From: an uncultured Bacteroidia bacterium
GTDB lineage: Bacteria > Bacteroidota > Bacteroidia > Bacteroidales > F082
DNA length: 64,000 bases
NCBI GenBank assembly: GCA_902769875.1
Contig: CACXQV010000007.1
Location: forward strand, 101,318-165,317
Direction of reading: 5' to 3'
Both the position numbers and the translations under genes were made by a program. Below are positions 26,256 to 36,082 of the stretch, piece after piece. A model generated the notes under the pieces. The model was not told where the DNA came from. It did not search any database and was given only the letters and a program-made list of their open reading frames with translations. Positions within the stretch are counted from its first letter, which is position 1. Each line of letters begins with the position of its first letter.

Positions 26256-26716
26256 AACAAACCACCCAATGTTACTTGGAGCGCGGCAGCCAATACCTCA
26301 TGCTGCACCGCACCAAGAAGGAGAACGACGAGAACCACGACAAATGGATTGGCGTGGGCGGCAAGTTCGAGGAAGGGGAGAGCCCCGAGGATTGCATGAG
26401 GCGCGAAGTGTGCGAAGAAACGGGCTTCACCGTCACCGCGTGGCGCTATTGCGGCATCGTCACTTTCGTCCACAACATTTGGCCCGCCGAGCAGATGCAC
26501 ATCTTCGTCTGCACCGAATGGACTGGCGAGCAAACCGACTGCAACGAAGGCGACCTCGAATGGATTGAGAAACAGCGGCTTCTCGAATTGCCCACATGGG
26601 AAGGCGACAAGATTTTCCTTCGCCTTATTGACGAGAAGCGACCGTTTTTCTCATTGAAATTGTGTTATGAGGACGAAACCCTAAAAGAGGCCGTTTTGGA
26701 CGGAAAATCGTTGTAA
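26252..26716 (+). CDS. NUDIX hydrolase, 8-oxo-dGTP diphosphatase-like
   Basis: 154 residues. The NUDIX box is complete: GGKFEEGESPEDCMRREVCEETGF with the REVxEE core. The surrounding WIGVGGKFE and an aromatic-rich C terminus resemble the MutT/MTH1-like 8-oxo-dGTPase group common in Firmicutes and Bacteroidetes. Start at 26252 forms an ATGA overlap with the ATPase gene, so it is co-translated; the earlier Met at 26237 lies deeper inside that gene. Substrate is inferred from family resemblance only. Confidence 0.83.
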   Translation: MKQTTQCYLERGSQYLMLHRTKKENDENHDKWIGVGGKFEEGESPEDCMRREVCEETGFTVTAWRYCGIVTFVHNIWPAEQMHIFVCTEWTGEQTDCNEGDLEWIEKQRLLELPTWEGDKIFLRLIDEKRPFFSLKLCYEDETLKEAVLDGKSL

Positions 26717-26726
26717 ATGAAATTTT

Positions 26727-26759
26727 TTTGTTTCTTTGGTATTATTTTTGCTATTTTTG
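26727..26759 (+). promoter_or_regulatory. Promoter of the large Cys-repeat T9SS protein
   Basis: TTTG (26727-26730), a 21-bp spacer and TATTTTTG (26752-26759). It lies inside the longest open frame, which shows that the start is downstream, at 26789 or 26795. Confidence 0.65.
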
Positions 26760-26788
26760 TCGTTTGTGTAACAAGAAAAATAGAGATA

Positions 26789-29700
26789 ATGGCAATGAAC
26801 AAACGGATTAATCAGATTGTCAAGATGTTGGCTTTTGCTGTGCTGATGTCTTGCACTTCCCTTTATGCCCAAAACCTCATTTCCAATGGCAGTTTCCTAT
26901 ATGCTGCGGGGGTAGGCTATAGTTCGGATTATGAGTTCAGTTGGGGTCTTGGCGGCAATAACGATGTGGGAAAATATTGCCAGTGTACCAATGCCAGATT
27001 GGTGAGTAACAGTATGTTCAGTTTCACGGACCACACTTCCAGTTCGGGCGATTACATGGTCGTCAACGGAGCCACCAATTCCGGCATGCGTGTGTGGTAC
27101 ACGACGGTGAACGTGGAACCGCATTCCTACTACGATTTCTCACTTTGGATTACGAATCTGAGTGCTGGCGGTGGTCAGCTGGAATCGATGCGCACCAAGC
27201 TGAAAATCAAGTTCAACAATGTGACGGTCATCGATAACTATATGATGCCAAATGTAAGTGTCCAGCAAGGGATTTGGAACCAAATGCCGACTTACAGATG
27301 GTACAGCGGCAATGCTTCCACGGCACTCATCGAGATTTATGACAACTGCACTTCGTCCAATGGCAACGATTTCGGTTTGGACGACATCACGATGACCTAC
27401 GCCTATTCCAATGTGGTGGAAGCCCACGACGACGAGGTGACGACTTGTTTTGAGACGCCTGTCGACATCAATCCGATGCAAAACGATGTCGTTTCGCCTA
27501 ATTCCATCCTTCCCAACGTGAACTTCTCCATTATCGGGCAGCCCCAACATGGATCGCTGAGTTGGTTGAGCGGAACCACTTACCGCTACACGCCCAACAC
27601 GGGTTATTCGGGCGAAGATGGCTTCACCTACAAACTGACTTTTGGCACCAATGACATCACTTCATACGGCTATGTCGGCATCACTGTGAACGCGAGGCCG
27701 CAGCGCACAATCACCCAACACGCCTGCGAGTCGTACACATGGAACTATAATGGGCAGACCTATACCCAGTCGGGGCAATATTCCTATGTTTTGACAAGCC
27801 CCAACGCCTGCGACTCGTTGCTGGTTCTGAACCTCACCATCCACCACGCCGAGGAAGAGACCCTGCCGGCTGTGGAGGCTTGCAACTCCTACACTTGGCA
27901 CGGCACAACCTACACGACCAGTGGTGTTTACGATTACATCACCACCACACAATGGGGCTGCGTGCTCACACAGCATTTGCCGTTGACCATCTATTACAGC
28001 GATGAACTGACGTTTGAAGTTTCATCTTGCGAAAGCTACGTTTGGCACGGGCAGACCTATACCCAATCGGGCACCTATTCCTATCAGACCACCAATGAAC
28101 ACGGCTGCGACCGCACCGAGTGGCTCAACCTGACCATTACCGACCGCTATCGCGAAGTGATTAGTTTGACGGAATGCGACAGCTATTATTGGCCTCGCAG
28201 CCAACAATGGTATTACGAAACCACTATGGATTCGGTCGTCGCCGAAGGGCCGCAAGGCGCTTGCGACAGCACTTTCGTCCTCAATTTGACGATGCATTAC
28301 GCCGATGTCGTTGATTTGGACCCCGTTGAGGCCTGTGATTCCTACACTTGGCACGGACAGACCTATACGGAAAGCGGCTTGCTGACTTACGAAACCACAA
28401 ACGAATATGGCTGCGACCGTACTGAGCAACTGCAACTGACGATTTATGAAAGCGAAACCGTTGAGCTGCAAAGCATCACTGCGTGTGACGAATACGTTTG
28501 GCACGGCCACACATATAACGAGACCGGGGTGGCGGTATTCGACACGGTGAACCAATATGGATGCAACCTGCAATACATCCTCCCAATGACCATCAACCAC
28601 AGCGACACCGTCAACTGGGAACCTGTGACGGAATGCGATTCCTACCTCTGGTACGGGCAAAACATCACAGAAACAGGGCAATACACCCACATGTCGACCA
28701 CACCTGAAGGCTGCGACAGGCTTGAGCGCATCTTCGTGACCATCAACTACAGCGGCATCGACACGCTTGCCCCCATAACGGCCTGCGATGCCTACGAATG
28801 GCACGGACAAGACATCACGCAAACGGGGTACTACTCCTACGAAACCCTCGGCCCTACGGGTTGCCCCTACACTGAGGTCAGGTTGGTGACCATCAACCAC
28901 AGCTCGGAATATGAGTTCAACGTGACAAGTTGCGAATCATACGAATGGTTTGGAGAAACCTACACTGAGCCAGGAACTTATACTTATATGTTGTCCAACA
29001 GCCAAGGTTGTGACAGTTTGCTCATCATGCACTTGGAAATAGGCGAAACATTCACCTACGAAGAGCAGGCCACGGGTTGCGAGAGCTATGAATGGCACGG
29101 TGAGGTCTATACGGAAGACGGCGACTACGAGTTTGAGGTACACAACCCGGAGGGCTGCGACAGCTTGTTCATCCTGCATCTGACCATCGCTCCCACTTTC
29201 GCCGAAGAGGAGGAAGCCGAGGCTTGTTATTCTTACACTTGGATTGACCAAACCTATACTGAATCAGGAGATTATGAACGCCATTTCACGAGTGCGATGG
29301 GTTGCGACAGCTTGGTTACGCTTCATTTGACCATCAAACAAGCCGTTTACCACGAGTTTGAACAACAAACCTGCTTGCCTTTCACTTGGAACGGCATCAC
29401 TTATTACACCGATGGCGACTATGAGCAAACCTTTGTGGCTCACAACGGCTGCGACAGCATCGCCACTATGCATTTGGTTTTCAGCGATGCCATGACTTCC
29501 GAATTTGAACGTCAAACCTGTGCTCCCATTTATTGGGAAGGCCAGTATTGCGACCATAATGGCGACTATGTTCACACCTATGCTTCAGAGCAAGGCTGCG
29601 ACAGCATAGTCACCATGCATTTCAGCCTCACCGAGCAGATAGTCCATGAGTTCGACACCTTGGCATGCGAGCCTTTCGAGTGGTACGGCTACCAATGCGA

Positions 29701-30469
29701 GCACGACAACATGCTTTGCACGCACGTTTTCCAGACAGCTCAAGGCTGCGATAGTTTGGTGAAGATGCGTGTCTTTTTGAACGAAACGGTCAACTCGACG
29801 CAATTCGTCAGCGCCTGTGACTATTATGAATACGATGGCGTGCTTTACGATGAGCCGGGCATCACTTTTATCTATCTCGACACGCTGTATACCACAAGTG
29901 GCTGCGACAGCCTCATTAGCCGAATCAGGTTGGAAATAACAGATTCTGAATCGTTGGGAGCCATCCAAGGCAGTCCGTTGGTGTATGTTTCAACCAACAT
30001 TGTCGAAGGAGTATTTCCCTATTATCTTGAAGCGGAGCATCTTACTGGTAATGTGACTTGGAGCCTGACCAATCCCGATTGGATAATAAAGGAGGCTGGC
30101 GACACATACTGTCTCGTTGAGGCAACCACACCGGGAACAGCCACACTGAAAGCCAATTTCACTGTTGAGGAATGCGGCGAGATGGAGCGCACTTTCGACA
30201 TCGTTGCTGGCTTTTTTGGCATCGATGAAAACGGCCTGCTGGACGTCAAACTTTATCCCAATCCCACCAAAGGACAAGTGATAGTTGAAGCTGAAGGTGT
30301 CCAACGGGTGCGCATAGTCAATATGATGGGGCAGGTGATGGAAGCCGTCGAAGTCGGTAATCAGCAGCAAGTGGTTTTGGATATGGGCGGTTTCACACCT
30401 TCAGTCTACTTGCTTGAAATTGAGACACAGTTCGGCATCGCAAAACGGCGGGTGGTGGTGTGCAGGTAA
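26789..30469 (+). CDS. Large secreted protein with 15 Cys-containing repeats and T9SS sorting domain
   Basis: 1226 residues from the preferred ATG (MAMNKR). Signal peptide ends about residue 28 (SLYAQ). A jellyroll-like module (about 30-210: NGSF, DYMVVNGATNSGMRVWYTTV, GNDFGLDDITMTYA) is followed by a tandem Ig/cadherin-like module (NDVVSPNSI ... GYSGEDGFTYKLTFG). Then about residues 305-1050 hold fifteen repeats of 46-50 residues with consensus C-x-S-Y-x-W-x-G-x-x-Y-T-x-S-G ... G-C-D-S ... L-x-L-T-I. The C-terminal 85 residues (LDVKLYPNPTKGQVIVEAEG ... MGQVMEAV) are a T9SS type A sorting domain. Probably a long surface fibre; adhesion is inferred. The frame extends 24 codons upstream to the NUDIX stop, but that part overlaps the promoter. 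Confidence 0.85.
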   Translation: MAMNKRINQIVKMLAFAVLMSCTSLYAQNLISNGSFLYAAGVGYSSDYEFSWGLGGNNDVGKYCQCTNARLVSNSMFSFTDHTSSSGDYMVVNGATNSGMRVWYTTVNVEPHSYYDFSLWITNLSAGGGQLESMRTKLKIKFNNVTVIDNYMMPNVSVQQGIWNQMPTYRWYSGNASTALIEIYDNCTSSNGNDFGLDDITMTYAYSNVVEAHDDEVTTCFETPVDINPMQNDVVSPNSILPNVNFSIIGQPQHGSLSWLSGTTYRYTPNTGYSGEDGFTYKLTFGTNDITSYGYVGITVNARPQRTITQHACESYTWNYNGQTYTQSGQYSYVLTSPNACDSLLVLNLTIHHAEEETLPAVEACNSYTWHGTTYTTSGVYDYITTTQWGCVLTQHLPLTIYYSDELTFEVSSCESYVWHGQTYTQSGTYSYQTTNEHGCDRTEWLNLTITDRYREVISLTECDSYYWPRSQQWYYETTMDSVVAEGPQGACDSTFVLNLTMHYADVVDLDPVEACDSYTWHGQTYTESGLLTYETTNEYGCDRTEQLQLTIYESETVELQSITACDEYVWHGHTYNETGVAVFDTVNQYGCNLQYILPMTINHSDTVNWEPVTECDSYLWYGQNITETGQYTHMSTTPEGCDRLERIFVTINYSGIDTLAPITACDAYEWHGQDITQTGYYSYETLGPTGCPYTEVRLVTINHSSEYEFNVTSCESYEWFGETYTEPGTYTYMLSNSQGCDSLLIMHLEIGETFTYEEQATGCESYEWHGEVYTEDGDYEFEVHNPEGCDSLFILHLTIAPTFAEEEEAEACYSYTWIDQTYTESGDYERHFTSAMGCDSLVTLHLTIKQAVYHEFEQQTCLPFTWNGITYYTDGDYEQTFVAHNGCDSIATMHLVFSDAMTSEFERQTCAPIYWEGQYCDHNGDYVHTYASEQGCDSIVTMHFSLTEQIVHEFDTLACEPFEWYGYQCEHDNMLCTHVFQTAQGCDSLVKMRVFLNETVNSTQFVSACDYYEYDGVLYDEPGITFIYLDTLYTTSGCDSLISRIRLEITDSESLGAIQGSPLVYVSTNIVEGVFPYYLEAEHLTGNVTWSLTNPDWIIKEAGDTYCLVEATTPGTATLKANFTVEECGEMERTFDIVAGFFGIDENGLLDVKLYPNPTKGQVIVEAEGVQRVRIVNMMGQVMEAVEVGNQQQVVLDMGGFTPSVYLLEIETQFGIAKRRVVVCR

Positions 30470-30485
30470 GGATGACGAAAAATGT

Positions 30486-30516
30486 TTTGAATTGTACGAA
30501 AAAGATAGTAATTTTG
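30486..30516 (+). promoter_or_regulatory. Promoter of the damaged AAA/PD-(D/E)XK gene
   Basis: TTTG (30486-30489), a 19-bp spacer and TAATTTTG (30509-30516), 25 bp before the ATG at 30542. The promoter looks intact although the gene is truncated. Confidence 0.7.
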
Positions 30517-30541
30517 CAGTCCAACAAACAATCGCTCCAAT

Positions 30542-31771
30542 ATGCTGAAACTGCCCATAGGAATACAGAGTTTTGAAAAGCTGCGCACGAGCGATTGTGC
30601 GTATGTTGACAAGACCGCTTTATTGTTCGAACTCGTCAAGAACAGATGGTATTATTTCCTCTCCCGTCCACGACGTTTCGGGAAAAGTCTGTTGCTTTCA
30701 ACTTTAAAAGCCTATTTCCAAGGGAAAAAGGAACTCTTTGAAGGTTTGGCCATTGCCGGATTGGAGCAGGCGTGGGAAACTTATCCAGTGCTTTATTTGG
30801 ATCTGAATGTGGGACAATATGATTCTGTGGAAGGTCTGTTGGAAGCATTAAATTCCAACTTCATCGATTGGGAAGACAAATTTGGCATTAAACCAGTTAT
30901 GACCGACCCCGCCCAACGGTTTAAATATATTATCAAATTCATCGCACAGAATGTGGGCAAAGATGTCGTCATTCTCGTGGATGAATACGACAAGCCCCTT
31001 CTGCAAGCTATTGACAACGAACCTTTGCAGCAAGATTTCCGCAACATCCTGAAAGCCTTTTACAGCAACTTGAAAACTTGCGACGAATACATCCGCTTCG
31101 CCATGCTCACAGGGGTTTCGAAGTTCTCAAAAATCAGTCTTTTCAGCGACCTCAACAACCTGACAGACATTTCGTTGGATGAACGTTACGCCGACATTTG
31201 CGGCCTCACTTCCGATGAAATCGAGCATCATTTCAGCGAACATCTTGAAGCCTTCGCCCAAAAGGAAGGCACCGACAAGGCAGCCATTATGGCTCAGATG
31301 CAACAGATGTATGATGGCTACCATTTCTCAAAGAGCGCATCGAAGGATATGTATAATCCGTTCAGTGTGCTTAACGCGCTCGACAAATGTGACTTCGACA
31401 ATTATTGGTTCTCGACCGGCACGCCATCTTTCCTCATCAAACTGCTGCAAAACGGCGACTACGACTTGCGGGAGTTTTCCAAAGGAGAATTGTGGGCAAG
31501 TGATCTTGCTGCCAAGGAGAGTTTGAAACAAGAGCCGATTGCTATGTTCTATCAAACTGGTTACCTGACCATTAAGGGGTACGACAAGGAACTTGGGATG
31601 TTCCATCTTGGCTTCCCTAACCGCGAGGTGGAGCAGAGTTTCCTCAAATTCCTGTTGCCACGTTTCACGGGTAACTGTTCAAAATCGGCCTTAATTTCTC
31701 AAAGGAAACCAATACTATTGATGATTTTGTATGGAAAACCGACAACCAATAATGGACAAATCTTTGCTTAA
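30542..31771 (+). pseudogene. AAA-ATPase-like (PF09820-type) gene with internal deletion of its PD-(D/E)XK domain
   Basis: The N-terminal 375 residues are a clear AAA-ATPase-like protein: LPIGIQSFEKLR, YVDKT, FLSRPRRFGKSLLLSTL (Walker A variant), VVILVDEYDKPL (Walker B), and YDGYHF and YNPFSVLNAL motifs. Full-length members have about 510-530 residues with a C-terminal DUF1703 nuclease. Here homology stops at FLLPRF and the frame runs on as a 30-residue unrelated tail. In the +2 frame, 31681-31752 encodes KIGLNFSKETNTIDDF...Q and a stop, which is the normal extreme C terminus of the family. A deletion of roughly 100-130 codons with a frameshift has therefore removed the nuclease domain. The ATPase part may still be expressed. 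Confidence 0.8.
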
Positions 31772-31785
31772 AAATGTAATGACTT

Positions 31786-34428
31786 ATGAAAAAACGTTTT
31801 TCCCTCATAGCGACCTTGATGTTCTGCCTTGCGGCAGCCGTATGGGCCCAACCTGTCACCATCACCCCGCCGTCGGCTACCATTCAGCCGGGTGGTTCGG
31901 TGACTTTGACCGCTTCAGGAGCGATGTATTATCAATGGTCGCCTGCAACGGGCCTTTCGACCACCGAAGGCCCTGTGACGGTGGCCTCGCCTATGGTGAC
32001 CACCACCTACACCTGCGAAGGCTATGCCCCTGGCGACGAGAGCGTGGTCAACGGCGACTTCAGCCAAGGCAACTCGGGCTTCACCTCGGCCTACGAATAC
32101 AACTCCAACCTGTGGAACGAAGGCACCTATTATGTGGACTCAGACGCCAGCTTGCATCACGAGAACTTCCACGGCTACGGCCACGGCGGCAGCGGCAACT
32201 TCATGATGGTCAATGGCTCCATCAGTCCGGGCACCAATGTGTGGACGGAGCAAATCACCGTGGTCCCCAACAAATGGTATGCTTTCTCGACTTGGGCCTG
32301 CACCTTGGCAGGCGTGGCGGGTCAGATGGCTTTGCTCCAGTTCAGCATCAACGGCACCCAGATAGGCGAGGTGTTCTCGGCCCCGTCAACGACTATGGTT
32401 TGGGAACAATTCTATGAGCTTTGGTACAGCGGCACGGCCACCACGGCCACCATCACCATCCTGAACCAAAACACCAACGGCGATGGCAACGACTTCGGGT
32501 TGGACGACATCTCGTTTCGTGAATTGGTGCTTGTGGGGTCACCGACCTGCACGGTCTATGTGGATGCGATGACCGCCACTGCCACTGCCGACGACACGGA
32601 ACTCTGCGAAGGCGAATCGACCACGCTGCACGCACTGCCTACGGGCGGTAGCGGCAACTACAGTTACAACTGGTCGCCTGCCAACGGCCTGAACAACGCC
32701 AATGTCCAGCATCCAGAGGCAACCCCGCCGGTGGGCACTACCACCTACTCTTGCCATATCACCGACAACAGCTGGGGGGGGACGCAAGATGTCAGTGTCA
32801 GTATTGTCGTGCATCCCAATGAAGAAGAATATGAACATGAAACCATTTGCAGCGGAGCCACCTATGACTTCTATGGTCAGACCGTCAGCGACCCTGGAAC
32901 ATACGAGCATCTCGCGCAAACCCAATACGGCTGCGACAAGACCATCTACTTACATTTGGAAAATTGGCCGACTTATAACGAGACCGTTGTCACGGAATAC
33001 ATTTGCGATGGCGAAAGCTACAATTTCTATGGCACTGACTACACCACCAACGCCGATGTGGATTTTACTGACCACACCATCCACGGCTGCGACAGCATCG
33101 TTCATCTTCATCTTACCGTTTATCCGCCCAACGACACCGCAGTGATCGACCCGAGCATCTGTATCGGCCAGACCTACGATTTCCACGGAACGCTTTACGA
33201 CCAAGACGGACAAATCGCTTATTTCGATACCATCGATGCCCACGGCTGCCTGAAAGTGGAGAAAATGATTCTTACCGTTGACGAGTACCAGCGTCCGCCC
33301 ATTGTGGAGCAATTCGAGTGTTATGACTATGGGACCACGCCTTCGTGGTATTGGGACAAGACGGGAACGACCTATCACGAAGACACTTACGACGAAATCG
33401 TGCTCGACGACCCTAACGGAGGCTGCCCCATCCTGCATCGGCTTGATTTGAGGTTCCATGAAGACTATTTCCAAGTAGTGGACAAAACGGCCTGCAATGA
33501 ATACTATTGGCCCGTCACGGGCGTAACCTACCATGAAAGCCAGTACGGGATTACGCACACTTTCCACAACGCTTTTGGCGACAAGCTGTGCGACAGCACT
33601 TTCGTGCTCAACCTGACCATCGCCAATTACGAAACCAATGAATTCGAAGTGCCTTACGACGAAAGATGCGACAGCTACCTTTGGGATCCGAATGGCCTTG
33701 ATTATTACACAAATGACGACTATGACCCTGAAAACCATATCTATACTGAATCAGGTATCTATCAGAGAACCTATCAAAACCAGATGGGTTGCGACAGCAT
33801 CGTGACGATGAAAGTCGACTTCGACTACACTCCCCATCCTTCCGCAATCATGCCGATGGATACGATGAATACGGCTCCACATTGGGTTGTCACTGCCACC
33901 GAATTTCAAATCAACACCTATGATTATACCGTTTATGATGTGAATCCGGAATGCCATTGGGATACAGTCGTTTGGGCTTGCGACGAAGCCCCGCATTGGG
34001 TGCTGGAGCCTTTTGGCGAGATGGGTGAGAAGTGCAAGATTTATGTGCTTAACCGAGAGGATGACACCATTTGGCTGAGGGCCAAGGTTTTCAACCATTG
34101 TGCCCCCGAAGATGGCATCGAGCAGAGATACTGGTTGGTGTGTTCGTTCTATGGGGTTGGCGAAAACCAAACCCAAGCCAATTTCAACGTAACACCCAAT
34201 CCTAACAACGGCCTTATGACCTTTGATTTCGAGAACCTTACGGGAAAGATTGACGTCAAAGTGTATGATATGATGGGCAATCTTGTTGATGACATACAAA
34301 CCTTCAACGATTTGGGCTCAAATTCCATTGGCTATGACATGCAAAATTGCGCTGATGGCATTTATTTCTTTGTGGCTACGGGGAAAGAAGGATCTGTGGC
34401 AAGAAAAGTGATTGTTCAACGATTTTAA
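31786..34428 (+). CDS. Secreted multidomain protein with T9SS sorting domain
   Basis: 880 residues. Signal peptide MKKRFSLIATLMFCLAAAVWAQ; Ig-like/PKD-like segment (PPSATIQPGGSVTLTASGAMYYQWSP); jellyroll-like module (VVNGDFSQGN ... GNDFGLDDISFREL) similar to the one in the 1226-residue neighbour; another Ig-like segment (SYNWSPANGL); then about six Cys-containing repeats (TICSGATYDFYGQ ... YGCDK; YICDGESYNFYG ... HGCDS), more divergent than in the neighbour. The C-terminal 80 residues (FNVTPNPNNGLMTFDFENL ... YDMMGNLVDDI ... GSVARKVIVQRF) are a T9SS type A sorting domain. It lies 11 bp before a lipoprotein gene and 0.7 kb before a barrel gene, which suggests an operon. Confidence 0.85.
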   Translation: MKKRFSLIATLMFCLAAAVWAQPVTITPPSATIQPGGSVTLTASGAMYYQWSPATGLSTTEGPVTVASPMVTTTYTCEGYAPGDESVVNGDFSQGNSGFTSAYEYNSNLWNEGTYYVDSDASLHHENFHGYGHGGSGNFMMVNGSISPGTNVWTEQITVVPNKWYAFSTWACTLAGVAGQMALLQFSINGTQIGEVFSAPSTTMVWEQFYELWYSGTATTATITILNQNTNGDGNDFGLDDISFRELVLVGSPTCTVYVDAMTATATADDTELCEGESTTLHALPTGGSGNYSYNWSPANGLNNANVQHPEATPPVGTTTYSCHITDNSWGGTQDVSVSIVVHPNEEEYEHETICSGATYDFYGQTVSDPGTYEHLAQTQYGCDKTIYLHLENWPTYNETVVTEYICDGESYNFYGTDYTTNADVDFTDHTIHGCDSIVHLHLTVYPPNDTAVIDPSICIGQTYDFHGTLYDQDGQIAYFDTIDAHGCLKVEKMILTVDEYQRPPIVEQFECYDYGTTPSWYWDKTGTTYHEDTYDEIVLDDPNGGCPILHRLDLRFHEDYFQVVDKTACNEYYWPVTGVTYHESQYGITHTFHNAFGDKLCDSTFVLNLTIANYETNEFEVPYDERCDSYLWDPNGLDYYTNDDYDPENHIYTESGIYQRTYQNQMGCDSIVTMKVDFDYTPHPSAIMPMDTMNTAPHWVVTATEFQINTYDYTVYDVNPECHWDTVVWACDEAPHWVLEPFGEMGEKCKIYVLNREDDTIWLRAKVFNHCAPEDGIEQRYWLVCSFYGVGENQTQANFNVTPNPNNGLMTFDFENLTGKIDVKVYDMMGNLVDDIQTFNDLGSNSIGYDMQNCADGIYFFVATGKEGSVARKVIVQRF

Positions 34429-34439
34429 TTGATAAGACT

Positions 34440-35090
34440 ATGAAAAACAGGCTGATGGTTTTGGGTCTTTGGCTTTTTGCGGCGGGAGGTCTCCTGCTGA
34501 GTTCGTGTACCAAAAACGATGAAGGCACCATCGTTGTCATTGGGACGGAGAATTACATTGACGACATCCTCACCGTGATTCCTGACTCGTTGCAGACCCA
34601 GTTTATGGCCCGCTTTGGCGAAATCCCGCGTGGCGCTGTGCCGCCCAAAATCGAGGGCAGCTATGTGGTAGACCCCAAAACGCGGATTGACACCAATGTG
34701 GATAATTTACCTTTGCAGATTGTGGAGCCGAACACTTATCTCCGTTTCGACCGACAGCACAACGGCATTGCGGTGATGGACTTGAACGAATCCACCGAGC
34801 AAATCACCGACACGGTTTTCGTGATGGGCAACGGCAACAAGTTCACCGTTTATTTCATTGAAAACAAGAGCTATGTCATGCCTTTCAATGGGCAATCATT
34901 CCAAGTGTGGATGAAACGAGGCATCATCATACGCGGCCAAGTGACCGCCGACGGACTTGCCGATTTCAGGCTGGCATCCATCATTATGAAGGCTGAGGAC
35001 AATTCGAATGGCGTGTTGAGCCAATACGCTCCGGGTTCGTATTTCATTTACAAAGACGGCGATGGGACCGCCTCGAATTTTGACTGGTAA
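34440..35090 (+). CDS. Lipoprotein of unknown function
   Basis: 216 residues with a clear lipobox (MKNRLMVLGLWLFAAGGLLLSSC, Cys at 23) followed by TKND. The remainder is mixed beta/coil without a family I recognise; segments include TYLRFDRQHNGIAVMDLNEST and NKFTVYFIENKSYVMPF. It sits between a T9SS cargo gene (11-bp gap) and an outer-membrane barrel gene (12-bp gap), so it probably works at the envelope with one or both. Confidence 0.7.
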   Translation: MKNRLMVLGLWLFAAGGLLLSSCTKNDEGTIVVIGTENYIDDILTVIPDSLQTQFMARFGEIPRGAVPPKIEGSYVVDPKTRIDTNVDNLPLQIVEPNTYLRFDRQHNGIAVMDLNESTEQITDTVFVMGNGNKFTVYFIENKSYVMPFNGQSFQVWMKRGIIIRGQVTADGLADFRLASIIMKAEDNSNGVLSQYAPGSYFIYKDGDGTASNFDW

Positions 35091-35102
35091 CATTTCAAAG
35101 CG

Positions 35103-35924
35103 ATGAAAAAGATTCAAATCATAATAGCGTTTCTGCTGGGCGTCAGCTTGGCGTCTTTCGGCCAATCGAGCAAGGACAATGGCTCTGACAAGACCATTTC
35201 TTTAGGCTTGAAAGGCGGCGTCAATATGCCAAGGATGCTGTATTTCCAAAACAAGTCGTTGAGTGAGTTGGCACAGTCGTTCACCTTTACCCCGACGGGA
35301 GGACTTTTTGTCGACATCCCTTTGGGCGAAGCCCTTGTCTTTGCCCCTGAAGCCGTGTATGTGCAACGTGGCACGGATATGACTTACGAGCACCATTCGG
35401 GGGCGACGGTTCACTACTCGATGGCGGCTTCCTACGCCGATGTGCGCCTGCCTTTTGAATTGAAATTGCCCGTCAGTCCCTATTTCCAGCCTTTCTTGGT
35501 GGTGGGTGCCGAAGTGGGTATGCGGTTGTTTGGCCAGATTCATTTGGATCGCACAGCCCCCATCGACCTTGATGTCACTATGGATGTGGGCGACGCCAAT
35601 TTGGCCTTGATTCACGCTGGGGCATTGGCGGGTTTGGGCGTGCGCAGCAAAATCAATCTTGGAGCGCAGGAAATTCTGCTCAAGCTCAGCGTGACAGCGC
35701 ATCAGGGACTGCTTGACAGCTATGCGCCGGGCGAGAAAGACGGCACGGTTGCGGCGCAAAACGTGAATGCCTATCAGATTGCGGGATTGCGCCTTCCGCA
35801 AGGCCTTGAGGCCTGCTTGAGCATCGGAATTCCACTGAAGGCTCACGAAGAGGATGCCTGCGCCACTTTCAGCAAAGACCGCCGCTGGTTCAGGCACAGC
35901 CGGAAGACGAGTTTCGGGTTCTGA
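35103..35924 (+). CDS. Outer-membrane beta-barrel protein (PF13568-like)
   Basis: 273 residues. Signal peptide MKKIQIIIAFLLGVSLASFGQ, then alternating strands typical of the porin/OMP_b-brl_2 type: ISLGLKGGVNMPRM, FTFTPTGGLFVDIPLG, FAPEAVYVQRGTDMTYEH, YADVRLPFELKLPVSPYFQPFLVVGAEVGMRL. Most family members end in an aromatic strand; here the last strand (ACLSIGIPL) is followed by a 30-residue basic tail (KDRRWFRHSRKTSFGF), which is unusual. It is the last gene of the T9SS/lipoprotein/barrel cluster. Confidence 0.75.
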   Translation: MKKIQIIIAFLLGVSLASFGQSSKDNGSDKTISLGLKGGVNMPRMLYFQNKSLSELAQSFTFTPTGGLFVDIPLGEALVFAPEAVYVQRGTDMTYEHHSGATVHYSMAASYADVRLPFELKLPVSPYFQPFLVVGAEVGMRLFGQIHLDRTAPIDLDVTMDVGDANLALIHAGALAGLGVRSKINLGAQEILLKLSVTAHQGLLDSYAPGEKDGTVAAQNVNAYQIAGLRLPQGLEACLSIGIPLKAHEEDACATFSKDRRWFRHSRKTSFGF

Positions 35925-35967
35925 TGCCATCTTTTGCCGGAAAAAGCCTTTTTTGCGAAAAATATCG

Positions 35968-35975
35968 TAAATTTG
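35968..35975 (+). promoter_or_regulatory. Possible -7 promoter element before the BatA/VWA gene
   Basis: TAAATTTG, full match to TAnnTTTG, about 108 bp upstream of the ATG at 36083. No -33 TTTG at standard spacing. Confidence 0.45.
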
Positions 35976-36082
35976 CAGCGATAATTCACCGATCACACTA
36001 TACTTGGTGGCGTACCAAATCTTTTGAAATGTCAAACTTAAAAATGCTTGAACTCTAAGAAGTTGAGTAAACTTTTTGACTG

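Noticed and set aside
31741-32417. A 228-codon frame beginning MENRQPIMDKS overlapping the T9SS protein gene
   Set aside because: It is an out-of-frame reading of the signal peptide and jellyroll region of the 880-residue protein, with an Arg/His/Pro-rich composition typical of shadow frames.
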